Under the pieces are notes generated by a model. That model saw only the letters and a list, made by a program, of their open reading frames with translations. It was not told the DNA's origin and did not search any database. A stretch of DNA of 64,000 bases, taken from assembly GCF_017566145.1 (NCBI RefSeq), contig NZ_JABFCL010000003.1:124001-188000 (forward strand), read 5' to 3'. The position numbers were made by a program, and so were the translations under genes. Below are positions 48,771 through 57,387 of the stretch, piece by piece. The stretch comes from Bittarella massiliensis (ex Durand et al. 2017) (GTDB taxonomy: Bacteria; Bacillota; Clostridia; Oscillospirales; Ruminococcaceae). How positions within the stretch are numbered: the first letter of the stretch is position 1; every line of letters starts with the position of its first letter.

Positions 48771-50771
48771 GTGAGAGAAACTAGGAATGAATGGCGAGTA
48801 TTGTACCGCAACAAACTCATGTTAGTGGTGCTTTTGGCAGAAGTAGCAATTCTGAATTTTTACTGGATAGGCGCGTTTTTGGAGCCCAAGTTTTTGACGC
48901 CATACTGGGGCTTTATGGCTTTGTACAAAATGTTTCACTGTCTCCCTCTTTTTTTTATTCCGCTTTTTTACGTTGCATATGAGTTTATGGCGCGGCCGAG
49001 GGAAACTGATTTTTATGAGGCGATCTGCTCTCTCTCAGGCAAACTGCAGATGATAACCGGCAAGTTGTTGGTTTTGCTTTTTTACCTTATTTTCTTGTGT
49101 GTAAATTTTGGCGGCTACTGTGTAGCTGCATTCAGTCGTTATAATTTACCAGCTCTACTGATTACCCAATTGATACAGAGTATTGTCTTGAATTTTTTTC
49201 TTCCAGGGTTGATTGCCATCCTGGGAGGGTTTCTTTTGGCTCTCACTCTCAAGCGGTTGGGGGCTATTTTGTCTGTTTTGGGTCTGGTGTTTTTGCTGAC
49301 GGATCTCTCGGAGTCTCTGTACTATACGCTTTCTGTCTTTCACTTCCCGGTAAGAGCTGTGAGACAGCTGTTGGCAATTGGCATACCGTACTCTGAGTCC
49401 TTTCACGATCGCATTTATGGCTTTCCTGTTGAGCGCTACCGCTATGCGCTGGCTTTTTTCTGGATTTCTCTGCTGGTGGCTGGCCTTGCGATAAAAATTT
49501 TAGCCCAGTCGAAGGGGTGGAGGATAGGTGTCTGCGCATCCTCCTTGCTCATAACTCTTTTTTGTGGGTATTGTTTGGCGAATCCAGGGGGGTATCTGTT
49601 TGTACAGAGCATTGACTACAACTATGGCGACCCAGTAACGCAGGCAAAGGACTATGGAAAAGACCAGTTTTATTACAGTTACGTAGCGGCATCTCAGGAG
49701 GAGAGCCAGACGTTTTCGATCACCCGGTACGACATGAAAATAAAGGTTACAGACCGCCTAAAGGCCAAAGTAGAGGTGGGTGTGGACCGAGTGCAGTCCC
49801 AATATGACTTCACACTTCACCACGCCTATGCTGTGTCCAAAGTCCTAGCTGAGGGTGGCTTACCTCTTGACTTTGTACAAGAGGGGGACTATTTGACCGT
49901 GCAAAATCCAGGAGGCGCCACCTCCTTCTCCATCCAGTACGAAGGAGGGCACCCGATTTATTACAGCAATGATCAAGCGGTCAATTTGCCGGGATATTGG
50001 GCGTACTATCCGAGGGCAGGCAAACATCGCACCTATGGAAGTGACTCTGTTTTTGAGTCTCCCTGGTATCTTTTTTTGCGCGAAAACCATCCGATACCAG
50101 TAACTCTTCAATTGGAGGGAAACAGGGCGATCTACACAAACCTTGCAAAAGATCAAGACGGCATATATCGCGGTGAAACAACGGGCGTATCTCTCTTGGG
50201 CGGACTGGTGGAACAAAAGCAGGAAGAGGGCGGTGCAGTTAAAGTGGTAGGCGCCATTTCAACAAATAACAGGGAAAAGACGTTGAGCGGTATCGCTTCC
50301 TCTGCAAGGCAGGAACTAGCGGAGATGGCGGACTCTTGCAATTTGCAACTCAAGCTGCCTTCTTTCTCCCAAACACAGTATCTCGAATTTCCTATCACTC
50401 TCAACGACTATTCTCAAGCGGTCGCCTTTTCCGATCACATTGCCTATCGGGAGTACATTTCTCCGCGGCAATTGGCTGCAGATTTTCTGGTGTCGTCTGT
50501 TTCCCACACCAATGGAAAAGCGGTATTGGCAAATCGGCTGCGACAGTATCTTGACGATCCAGATAACCTGTCCCTTTTTGCGGGCGCAGACCCTGTCCTG
50601 TGGTACAACGATGCAGGAACAATGGTGGGAGAGGCGATGAATACGTCAATAGAGCAGCGTGGAGAAGAGGAAACAGTGCGCGCCATTTTGATGTATTTAC
50701 AAGGGGATGAGGACGCTCGTTCTCTCTATGCGTTTTGCCGCGATTTGGAAAGGGGGGAGGAACTTGAATAA
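48771..50771 (+). CDS. Cassette 1 ABC-2-like membrane protein with large outer domain
   Basis: About 666 residues, starting GTG 48771 with GGGGGGA six bases before. Residues 1-270 contain about seven membrane helices beginning NEWRVLYRNKLMLVVLLAEV. The remaining 390 residues are predicted outside. They start ITRYDMKIKVTDRLKAKVEV, continue with GLPLDFVQEGDYLTVQN and LPGYWAYYPRAGKHRTYG, and resemble the N-terminal beta domain of the ABC-2 permease/M1-aminopeptidase fusions. No HExxH zinc motif is found, so if the relation is real the peptidase is inactive. It is AT-rich, matches the cassette 2 protein throughout, and its end overlaps the next gene by eight bases. Confidence 0.75.
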   Translation: MRETRNEWRVLYRNKLMLVVLLAEVAILNFYWIGAFLEPKFLTPYWGFMALYKMFHCLPLFFIPLFYVAYEFMARPRETDFYEAICSLSGKLQMITGKLLVLLFYLIFLCVNFGGYCVAAFSRYNLPALLITQLIQSIVLNFFLPGLIAILGGFLLALTLKRLGAILSVLGLVFLLTDLSESLYYTLSVFHFPVRAVRQLLAIGIPYSESFHDRIYGFPVERYRYALAFFWISLLVAGLAIKILAQSKGWRIGVCASSLLITLFCGYCLANPGGYLFVQSIDYNYGDPVTQAKDYGKDQFYYSYVAASQEESQTFSITRYDMKIKVTDRLKAKVEVGVDRVQSQYDFTLHHAYAVSKVLAEGGLPLDFVQEGDYLTVQNPGGATSFSIQYEGGHPIYYSNDQAVNLPGYWAYYPRAGKHRTYGSDSVFESPWYLFLRENHPIPVTLQLEGNRAIYTNLAKDQDGIYRGETTGVSLLGGLVEQKQEEGGAVKVVGAISTNNREKTLSGIASSARQELAEMADSCNLQLKLPSFSQTQYLEFPITLNDYSQAVAFSDHIAYREYISPRQLAADFLVSSVSHTNGKAVLANRLRQYLDDPDNLSLFAGADPVLWYNDAGTMVGEAMNTSIEQRGEEETVRAILMYLQGDEDARSLYAFCRDLERGEELE

Positions 50772-51495
50772 AGGGTTAAAATGGGTGATCGGCATCGGTT
50801 TGGCAGGGCTGTTGGCTGCCTTTCTCTTTACGGATATCCGCTTTTTTGTCTTTGGGACGTCAGGTCAGCTCAAAAAGATTTTGCAAAATTCCCCCGCCGT
50901 TTCTTCCCATGGCGAATGTTCTGCAGGGAAGATGCCGGTGTGGAACTTGGCTGGCCTTCGAGAAAGCGACCTGCAGCTGTCCTCTGGTGGAACGAGAATT
51001 CATCTGCGCAGCGCAGCAGTTGATTACTACTCTACCCTGAGATTCATAGAAGAACACGGGGTAGGTGAAACCCTTCAAAACAATGGGGAAGTTGATTCGA
51101 GAGATGACTGTTCCCTGTTAGTTACGCTATCTTTTTTCAGCCGGGAGACACCTGAGGGCTTTGCCATCGCGTCTCCCTTCGACCTGCAAAAAGTCCCAAC
51201 TGATTTTTGGTCGGATCTCTCCGTTCCTCCCAAGCAGGAGTTTATGCCCCAAAATGAATGCGTTTATTTTGCGGTGGGAGGACAGAAGTGGAAGGGGAAA
51301 ATACGCGGCGTCTCTTTTGTAGGGGAAAAACTGGATAACTTGAGCATGGAGGTCGAATTTGAAGTTTTTCCCAATGCAAGCGATTTCAGACAGGCTATTA
51401 TAGAGGGAGATACGGAAGAGATCGAGGTGATCGTAGAATCCCCCTATCTCTACGAGTACTGTGTTGGCGGTTTGCTGGGGAGGGCAATGCGATGA
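50764..51495 (+). CDS. Cassette 1 single-pass membrane-anchored protein
   Basis: About 243 residues from TTG 50764, which lies inside the previous stop region behind GGGGGGAGG. Residues about 6-28 (LKWVIGIGLAGLLAAFLFTD) form one membrane helix, followed by IRFFVFGTSGQLKKIL; the other 210 residues are outside and soluble. It shares with the cassette 2 homologue the start SDVRYVLFG / TDIRFFVFG and the end YLYEYCVGGLLGRAM. No known family was recognised. The stop overlaps the ATPase start (ATGA). It could be an immunity or accessory subunit of the transporter. Confidence 0.7.
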   Translation: MNKGLKWVIGIGLAGLLAAFLFTDIRFFVFGTSGQLKKILQNSPAVSSHGECSAGKMPVWNLAGLRESDLQLSSGGTRIHLRSAAVDYYSTLRFIEEHGVGETLQNNGEVDSRDDCSLLVTLSFFSRETPEGFAIASPFDLQKVPTDFWSDLSVPPKQEFMPQNECVYFAVGGQKWKGKIRGVSFVGEKLDNLSMEVEFEVFPNASDFRQAIIEGDTEEIEVIVESPYLYEYCVGGLLGRAMR

Positions 51496-52340
51496 TCGAA
51501 CTGCAAAATGCAGCTAAAAATTTTGGCAAAACGAAGGTTCTGAAGGGAATTAATTTTTCCTTTGGCGATCAAATATATGGCCTTGTAGGACCGAATGGGG
51601 CGGGGAAAACGACATTTGTGCGGTGCCTTATTGGAATTTATCCTCTGACGTCGGGAACAGTTCTTTACAACGGTTTGCCGGTGGGAAGAAAAAATGACAT
51701 TACCCGCGATCTGGGCTATCTGCCGCAAAAATTTGGGATTTACCGGGAGCTCACTGTGTGGGAAGCAATGGAGTATCTCTCGGTCATCAAAGGGCTCCCG
51801 AAGAAGATAAAAAGGGAGCAGATCGAAGAAAAGCTAGAACTGGTTCACTTGCTGTCCCGCAAAGACAGCCGGGTCGCCGCTCTCTCCGGGGGGATGATCC
51901 GCCGCTTGGGCTTGGCCGGCGCGTTGCTGGGAGATTCCCCGATCATTGTATTGGATGAGCCGACGGCTGGCTTAGACCCTGAAGAGAGAATACGCTTCAA
52001 AAATATCATCAAATCCCTCAAGGGGAAGAGGATGGTTTTGCTCTCTACCCACATCATGGAAGATGTGGAGGCCCTCTGCGATGCGATCGTGGTGATGCGT
52101 CAAGGCGATATTGTGGCCAGTGGATCACCGGCGGAGATCGCGGCTTTGGCAGAGGGAAAAACGTATGAATTGCCGGAGGCAGACCCGATCCCTCCTCAAG
52201 CTGCAGTCTCAAAAATTGTTGACAGAAATGGACGGCGGATGGTGCGAGTGGTTACTGCTGCGCGCTGTCAGGCAGAGCCGGTTGAACCGTCGGTAGAGGA
52301 TGGATATATTTGTGCGGTGGAGGGGATCATGGATGCTTAA
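51492..52340 (+). CDS. Cassette 1 ABC transporter ATPase
   Basis: A 282-residue ATP-binding subunit. Walker A GLVGPNGAGKTT near residue 31, Q-loop LGYLPQKFG, signature LSGGMIRRLGLAGALL (LSGGM in place of LSGGQ), Walker B IIVLDEPTAGLDPEE and switch LLSTHIMEDVEAL. It is typical of the CcmA/NatA-type exporters that pair with ABC-2 permeases. The extra C-terminal 70 residues are shared with cassette 2. Roughly 70% identical to the cassette 2 ATPase by eye in the N-terminal half. Both ends overlap the neighbouring genes. Confidence 0.95.
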   Translation: MIELQNAAKNFGKTKVLKGINFSFGDQIYGLVGPNGAGKTTFVRCLIGIYPLTSGTVLYNGLPVGRKNDITRDLGYLPQKFGIYRELTVWEAMEYLSVIKGLPKKIKREQIEEKLELVHLLSRKDSRVAALSGGMIRRLGLAGALLGDSPIIVLDEPTAGLDPEERIRFKNIIKSLKGKRMVLLSTHIMEDVEALCDAIVVMRQGDIVASGSPAEIAALAEGKTYELPEADPIPPQAAVSKIVDRNGRRMVRVVTAARCQAEPVEPSVEDGYICAVEGIMDA

Positions 52341-53007
52341 AAAGGAACTGTTTTTCTTTAAGAATCTAAAAACTCTCTTCTGGGTGCCACTTGTATTCCT
52401 CTTTGTTGTCATGCCTGTGTGTATTGGCGGGATTTTTAATGCCTCAGCAGAATATGAGCGGGAAGCGATTCTCCAAACGCTCATATTTATGCAGCAAATA
52501 ATACCTATTTTCTCTACTTGGTGGATTGTATTTATCCTTCGTGAATATATTGATGGAGACGGGGCTGAGATTCTCTATACGTATGAGGGAATATACACCT
52601 CTAAGCTAAAGGTAGTACTGTTGACTTTGGGGGTTTATTTGGTCTGCGCCGCAACGGATTATCTTCTCCTCTGGTTTCTCTACCCCACCCAAGGAGAGCT
52701 GTTCTTGCTGGATTATTTGAAAACAGCCTTCATTTGTTTCTTTTTAAATGGGGGTACGTATTTTCTGATGTACTTTCTGCGCTCTACTGTTGTGGGGATT
52801 GTCAGTAGCATCGTATATTACTTTGCCATTTCTCTCTCCGGTCAAATGGGAAATCCTTTTATCAGCGCATATTTTGATTATGGCGGGGCGCAAGGGGCGT
52901 TTGTGACCTGGGGGGAATTGGGGAGGCATTACTCAATTGTTTTTGTCCTTTCCTGCTCGCTGCTGCTTTTCGGCTATCTGCGGGAACGGGAATACCGGGT
53001 TCACTGA
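52333..53007 (+). CDS. Cassette 1 small ABC permease
   Basis: A 224-residue protein with six membrane segments and no outer domain, starting MLKKELFFFKNLKTLFWVPL at 52333 within the end of the ATPase gene (GGAGGGG eight bases before). IFSTWWIVFILREYIDGDGA and SLSGQMGNPFISAYFDYGG are nearly identical in cassette 2. It has the size of an ABC-2 half-permease and probably pairs with the larger membrane protein to form a two-permease, one-ATPase exporter. A terminator follows 15 bases after the stop. Confidence 0.85.
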   Translation: MLKKELFFFKNLKTLFWVPLVFLFVVMPVCIGGIFNASAEYEREAILQTLIFMQQIIPIFSTWWIVFILREYIDGDGAEILYTYEGIYTSKLKVVLLTLGVYLVCAATDYLLLWFLYPTQGELFLLDYLKTAFICFFLNGGTYFLMYFLRSTVVGIVSSIVYYFAISLSGQMGNPFISAYFDYGGAQGAFVTWGELGRHYSIVFVLSCSLLLFGYLREREYRVH

Positions 53008-53021
53008 GGCGGCTAGTTGGT

Positions 53022-53059
53022 GCAAAAAAGAAGGGAAAGAACTCCCCTTCTTTTTTTGC
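53022..53059. terminator. Terminator of cassette 1
   Basis: GCAAAAAAGAAGGG (53022-53035) pairs with CCCTTCTTTTTTTGC (53045-53059). The T and A tracts lie within the stem, so it can function on either strand. Confidence 0.85.
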
Positions 53060-53064
53060 AGTTC

Positions 53065-53112
53065 TCACAGGTTCCCCGTCAAATACATCACCGCGGCCGC
53101 CGCCAGAGGGGA
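53065..53112 (-). pseudogene. Orphan copy of the rsmE 3' end between the cassettes
   Basis: On the minus strand LAAAAVMYLTGNL and a stop codon (TGA at 53065-53067) can be read, equal to the last codons of the intact rsmE at 58091 (LAAAAVVMYLTGNL). TTCCCCGTCAAATACATCACC is conserved at DNA level apart from small changes. Nothing further upstream of rsmE is present. In both places the copy directly follows a cassette's terminator. Confidence 0.88.
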
Positions 53113-53241
53113 GGTGTTTCACTTCAAAATAGAGCTGTAAAGGAGAGGAACGTCAATCTGAGAAAAGAAATAGATGATCCTTCGCAATGACGTCATTGCA
53201 AAGGTTGCCAGGGTATGCATGCGTAGTTAATTATAAAAATA

Positions 53242-53270
53242 TTGAAAATAAGGAGATTATATAGTACGAT
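53242..53270 (+). promoter_or_regulatory. Candidate promoter of cassette 2
   Basis: TTGAAA (53242-53247), 17 bases, TACGAT (53265-53270), with further TA-rich hexamers just downstream, in an AT-rich stretch like the one preceding cassette 1. Confidence 0.5.
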
Positions 53271-53331
53271 ATATACAATAGCGAAATGGACGCCTAAAAA
53301 GCGGGGACGACAATGAAAAGGTAAAAAGACG

Positions 53332-53664
53332 TTGGCCACATTGCTCGCTGCTCTTTGTTTTGTGATGGCCTTTGGTCTCTCCGCAGTTGCGGCGTCGGGT
53401 GGTAGGTACGGAACAGGTTCTGTTGGTCCATATGCAAGCGGCGCCAACGGCTATGGTAGGGGGACTACGCAGTCTGGTTCGAGTGCAAATGGCACAGGGT
53501 ATCTCTACCAGTACGGTCTGCGCACGAACACCTACACGTATGCCATCACTGGCACATATACAAATGGGACCAGCGCCCAAAACAGAGGGGAGCGGCCGGA
53601 TTACAAACTGACCATTACCGGCAGTGTTCCCAGCGGCCGTTACTCCTACCTGGAGACCAACTGA
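53332..53664 (+). CDS. Cassette 2 small Gly/Tyr-rich exported peptide, frameshift at its start
   Basis: The open frame from TTG 53332 gives about 110 residues: a hydrophobic segment LATLLAALCFVMAFGLSAVAA with a signal-peptidase-type AVAA end, then a Gly/Ser/Thr/Tyr-rich mature part containing ANGTGYLYQYGLRTNTYTY and GERPDYKLTITG. The expected start ATG at 53313, behind GCGGGG, is one base out of frame. ATGAAAAGG-TAAAAAG differs from cassette 1's ATGAAACGGGTAAAAAG by one missing G, which would restore MKRVKKTLATLL. So either the gene is frameshifted or it starts at the TTG. There are no Cys. The role is unknown; a secreted bacteriocin or signal peptide is inference. Confidence 0.65.
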   Translation: MATLLAALCFVMAFGLSAVAASGGRYGTGSVGPYASGANGYGRGTTQSGSSANGTGYLYQYGLRTNTYTYAITGTYTNGTSAQNRGERPDYKLTITGSVPSGRYSYLETN

Positions 53665-53780
53665 CAACCAGTTTCCTCTGTTTCTGACCGAACAGACGAT
53701 AAACGCTTTGTAAACCGCTGAAGTTGGGCGACCGTTTTGTTGTTTGTGAGTTTCCTTGCTTTTTTAAGGGGGCGTTTGGG

Positions 53781-55775
53781 ATGTGCAACCTCAAAAATGA
53801 GTGGCGGGCCTTTTACCGCAAGAAAATGCTCCTTGTCCTGACGCTGCTCTCCCAGCTTCTTTTAAATGGCTACTGGTGGAATGAGACCCGGCAGGCTCGG
53901 TATGACAATCCCCTTTGGGGCTACTACACACTATATGGGATGTTTGCCTGCTTTGCCCTTTATTTCATTCCGCTGCTCTACCTGTCTTATGAGTATATGA
54001 GCCAGACTTTTCAGGGGGAAACAGGGGAGATTTTGGTAGGGCTTCGCGCCAAGTTACAGGCGGCGGGAGCCAAAGTGCTGGTTTTAAATAGCTATGTTGT
54101 TTTCACCTGCCTCTCTTTTGGCGGGTGGTCGGTTTTTGTCTTTCAACACCATGACCTGCCCGCTTCTCTGTTGCCCCAGTGGGGCAAGGCGGTCGGGCTC
54201 TATTTTATTTTGTTGGGAGAGCTGGCTATCCTCTTGGGCTTTGCCCTCTCCCTGCTGCGCCGCCGTCTTGCCTCCGTGCTGGCGGTACTGGCTATTGTCT
54301 TTCTCACCACAGACCTCTCGGAAAGCCTGTGGATTTTTTTAGAGCAGTTGGGTCTGCCCACCCGCCTGATCCACACCCTTTTTTTGCCTGGGCTGCCGAC
54401 GGGTTCCCTTGCGGGCAATTCTTATTACGGATTTCCCGTGGAGGGGTACAGATTGATTTTGCTCCTCTTCTGGTTTGCCTGTATCCTCTTGTTGATTCTA
54501 ATTGTCCTGCCGGGCGTCACAGGTGCTAAGAAAGCAAGCGCTGCGATTCTCCCCCTGCTGTTTTTGACGTTTTGTACAAGCCGGCTGCTTTCACCGGGCG
54601 GCTATCCTCTTTGGGGCAGCGAGGATTTCTACTATGTGGGGGATCGGGAAAACAACTTCAACGGCGATGGGCTGTACTACCAAAGTGCCCCCGCCATGGA
54701 GGAGACAAGGGGTCGCTTCGCTGTGACTTCCTACACTATGGATTTGCGGGTAACCGACCGCTTGGAAGTGGCGGCTACCCTGGAGTTGGACAGGCAGCTT
54801 CCCCAGTACGATTTCACATTGATGCACAGCTACCGGGTCCTCTCGGTGCAGACAGAGGAGGGGGTGCCCCTTCCCTATGTGCAGCGGGGAGATTTGTTGA
54901 CAGTGGATAACCGAGAAGGGGTCACCCGCATCTCTCTGCGCTATCAGGGGGCAAACAAGCTCTATTACAGCTCCGATCAGGCGCTCAACCTGCCGGGCTA
55001 CTGGGCCTATTATCCCCGTGCCGGTTCCACCCGCACCTTTGGCAGGGTGCGGGGGCTGGGCGACGGATTTTACTTCCCCCTGCAAGACTGGCAGCCAGTT
55101 GACATGAGATTGACCGTTAAGGCCCCATACCCCGTTTACACCAACTTAGATAAACAGCCTGATGGCAGCTATGCGGGGCAGACCACCGGCTTGACGCTCA
55201 TTGGCGGTTTGGTCAGTGAACGCACGGGACAGAATGGCGCCGTGGGGGTGCGCGCCGAGCTCTATGCCAGAGAGCGAGACCTCCAGGTAAACGATCTCCT
55301 TCCCAACTTAGAAAAAGCGGTCGACCAGTTGCGGGAGGAGTACCCTGCTCTAGAAGAGATTCAGCTGCCGCCCACCCTCAAGACCATCCAGGTCCCCCAA
55401 TTGGTCAACGACACGGGCGCCCCCTATGTCTTGAACGACCATATTGTCTATAAGGACTATCTCAACAGCAGAGAGTTGGCGGCTGCCCTCGCGGTTATGC
55501 AGCTCGATACCCCGCCTCAAAAGCGCGAGGTGGCCGGTGCCCTCCAGGAGTACTGGGCAGATGAGAACGGCTTTCTTGAAGTGAGTATGGGAGGGGGGTT
55601 GACAGGCAGATATACGACCCGCTACGCGTATGTGCGCGGCTCCATCGCCGACGCAGTGCAGAACCGGGGCAGTCAGCCTGTTGTGAACGAGATACTCGCC
55701 TACCTGACCGACTCCGCCGATACGCGAACGCCCTACCAATTTTTGTGGGAGTTGCAAAGGGAGGGAGTGAATTGA
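53781..55775 (+). CDS. Cassette 2 ABC-2-like membrane protein with large outer domain
   Basis: A 664-residue homologue of the protein at 48771-50771, starting MCNLKNEWRAFYRKKMLLVL behind AAGGGGGC. About seven membrane helices lie in the first 270 residues. The outer part begins VTSYTMDLRVTDRLEVAATL and contains ALNLPGYWAYYPRAGSTRTF, VYTNLDKQPDGSYAGQTTGL and NDHIVYKDYLNSRELAAAL. As in cassette 1, no HExxH is found. By eye about 40% of outer-domain residues agree between the two copies. The stop overlaps the next start (TTGA). Confidence 0.75.
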   Translation: MCNLKNEWRAFYRKKMLLVLTLLSQLLLNGYWWNETRQARYDNPLWGYYTLYGMFACFALYFIPLLYLSYEYMSQTFQGETGEILVGLRAKLQAAGAKVLVLNSYVVFTCLSFGGWSVFVFQHHDLPASLLPQWGKAVGLYFILLGELAILLGFALSLLRRRLASVLAVLAIVFLTTDLSESLWIFLEQLGLPTRLIHTLFLPGLPTGSLAGNSYYGFPVEGYRLILLLFWFACILLLILIVLPGVTGAKKASAAILPLLFLTFCTSRLLSPGGYPLWGSEDFYYVGDRENNFNGDGLYYQSAPAMEETRGRFAVTSYTMDLRVTDRLEVAATLELDRQLPQYDFTLMHSYRVLSVQTEEGVPLPYVQRGDLLTVDNREGVTRISLRYQGANKLYYSSDQALNLPGYWAYYPRAGSTRTFGRVRGLGDGFYFPLQDWQPVDMRLTVKAPYPVYTNLDKQPDGSYAGQTTGLTLIGGLVSERTGQNGAVGVRAELYARERDLQVNDLLPNLEKAVDQLREEYPALEEIQLPPTLKTIQVPQLVNDTGAPYVLNDHIVYKDYLNSRELAAALAVMQLDTPPQKREVAGALQEYWADENGFLEVSMGGGLTGRYTTRYAYVRGSIADAVQNRGSQPVVNEILAYLTDSADTRTPYQFLWELQREGVN

Positions 55776-56521
55776 AGCGATTTTTCATGCGCTGCCGGGG
55801 ATGGGTTGCGCTGTTGCTGGCCTTTGGCTGTATTCTGGCGCTCCTTTTCAGCGATGTCAGATACGTTCTCTTTGGTGCGGAAGGCCAGTTTCGCAAGACA
55901 GTAGAGACAAAAGCGCCCCTTTTTAACCGGCAAATTGAGGGGTCCCAATGGGCAGCTCTATCGGTGTGGGGTCTGCTGGATCAGGAAAATGTTTTACTGG
56001 CGGAACATCAAGGGATGCAGATTGCCGAAATGCAGGGGGGGATAATAGCCTACGATTTGATGCGCAAGCTGGATGAGGGCTCTCGGCTGCAGGGAGAAAT
56101 CATTGAATTCGGGGGTCTCCCCGAAGAAGAGAATCTAGCCCTTCAGTACTGCTTGCAGTTCCGTTCGGTTCAAACTGAGCAGGGGTTTTCCATCCTCTCG
56201 CCCTTTCCCCTTGACCAAATACCAGCTGCCTATTTTTCCCATACCACCGGGCGGGTGCCGCGTGATTTTGTCCCGGAAAACCGCTGTATCTACTTTCACG
56301 TCGGGGAAAAAACCTTTTTGGGGACCATCAATACCATCGATTTTTATGGAGATCGGCTCGACGATCTGACCTTGACCGTAGAAGTGGAGGTTTTCCCCCA
56401 GCCAACGGATTTTAAGGAACTCATCTTAAACACAGGGGCAGAGGAAATACAGGTGGAGTTTCGCAACCTCTATCTCTGCGAGTATCGGGTGGACGGACTA
56501 TTGAGGAGGGCTATGTCGTGA
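55772..56521 (+). CDS. Cassette 2 single-pass membrane-anchored protein
   Basis: About 249 residues from TTG 55772 (GGAGGG six bases before); an ATG at 55787 is a possible alternative. MRCRGWVALLLAFGCILALL gives one N-terminal membrane helix, followed by SDVRYVLFGAEGQFRKTV and a soluble outer domain ending NLYLCEYRVDGLLRRAMS. Homologous end to end with the protein at 50764-51495, including FSILSPFPLDQIP / FAIASPFDLQKVP. Family not recognised. It overlaps the ATPase start by four bases (GTGA). Confidence 0.7.
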   Translation: MKRFFMRCRGWVALLLAFGCILALLFSDVRYVLFGAEGQFRKTVETKAPLFNRQIEGSQWAALSVWGLLDQENVLLAEHQGMQIAEMQGGIIAYDLMRKLDEGSRLQGEIIEFGGLPEEENLALQYCLQFRSVQTEQGFSILSPFPLDQIPAAYFSHTTGRVPRDFVPENRCIYFHVGEKTFLGTINTIDFYGDRLDDLTLTVEVEVFPQPTDFKELILNTGAEEIQVEFRNLYLCEYRVDGLLRRAMS

Positions 56522-57387
56522 TTGGTGCCCAAAGGTTGACGAAAAAATTTGGCAAAAAGCAGGTTCTTCAGGAGTTGTCCTTCTCTTTCGGCGAGGGGAT
56601 ATATGGGCTGGTGGGCCCAAACGGTGCCGGCAAAACGACCTTTCTCCGCTGTCTTATTGGCGTTTATCCCCCCACTGCGGGCAGGGTGCTGTACAATGGA
56701 GCGCCGGTGGGGAGAAAAAATGATGTCACCCGCCACCTGGGCTATCTTCCGCAAAAATTTGGCATCTATCCGGAATTGACGGTGTGGGAGGCCATGGAGT
56801 ATCTCTGCGTTATCAAAGGCGTTCCCAAGGCAGCCAGAAAAAAGCAAATTGAGCAAAAGCTGGAACAGGTAAACCTCCTGGCGCGCAGGGACAGCCGGGT
56901 GGGGGCGCTTTCGGGAGGGATGGTGCGCCGGCTCGGTTTGGCTGGCGCATTGGTAGGCGACTCTCCGCTTTTGATCTTGGATGAGCCCACGGCCGGCCTG
57001 GACCCAGAGGAGCGGATGCGCTTTAAAAATATCATCCGCTCTCTCGGGGGGGAGCGGACGGTTATTCTCTCCACCCACATTATGGAGGATGTGGAGGCCC
57101 TTTGCCAGCAGATTGTCATTGTCAATCAAGGCCGGGTAATCGCCGCTGGCTCTCCAAAGGAGATCGCTTCCCTGGCAGATGGAATGACCTATGAGATTCC
57201 CGAGGGGGAGACGGTGCCAGAAAAGGCGGTGGTTTCTAAAATAACAGAGCATGACGGCCAGCGGTTTTGCAGGGTGGTGACAACGGCGCCCTGTTCCGGA
57301 ACTCCGGTTTTACCTACGGTAGAAGACGGCTATATTGGCGCAGTGGAGGGGATCGTCCATGTTGAAAAAACAGGGCTTTTACTTTAA
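56518..57387 (+). CDS. Cassette 2 ABC transporter ATPase
   Basis: A 289-residue ATPase from GTG 56518. GLVGPNGAGKTTFLRCLIGV (Walker A), LGYLPQKFGIYPELTVWEAM (Q-loop), LSGGMVRRLGLAGALVGD (signature), LLILDEPTAGLDPEERM (Walker B) and ILSTHIMEDVEAL (switch His). Very close to the cassette 1 ATPase. The C-terminus runs VEDGYIGAVEGIVHVEKTGL, with the final residues overlapping the permease start. Confidence 0.95.
   Translation: MIGAQRLTKKFGKKQVLQELSFSFGEGIYGLVGPNGAGKTTFLRCLIGVYPPTAGRVLYNGAPVGRKNDVTRHLGYLPQKFGIYPELTVWEAMEYLCVIKGVPKAARKKQIEQKLEQVNLLARRDSRVGALSGGMVRRLGLAGALVGDSPLLILDEPTAGLDPEERMRFKNIIRSLGGERTVILSTHIMEDVEALCQQIVIVNQGRVIAAGSPKEIASLADGMTYEIPEGETVPEKAVVSKITEHDGQRFCRVVTTAPCSGTPVLPTVEDGYIGAVEGIVHVEKTGLLL

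Noticed and set aside
48326..53664. Assignment of the cassette peptides to the lactococcin 972 family.
   Set aside because: The gene context (secreted peptide, large membrane protein, ABC ATPase) is similar in outline, but the peptide lacks the Trp/His-rich pattern of that family and only general composition agrees.
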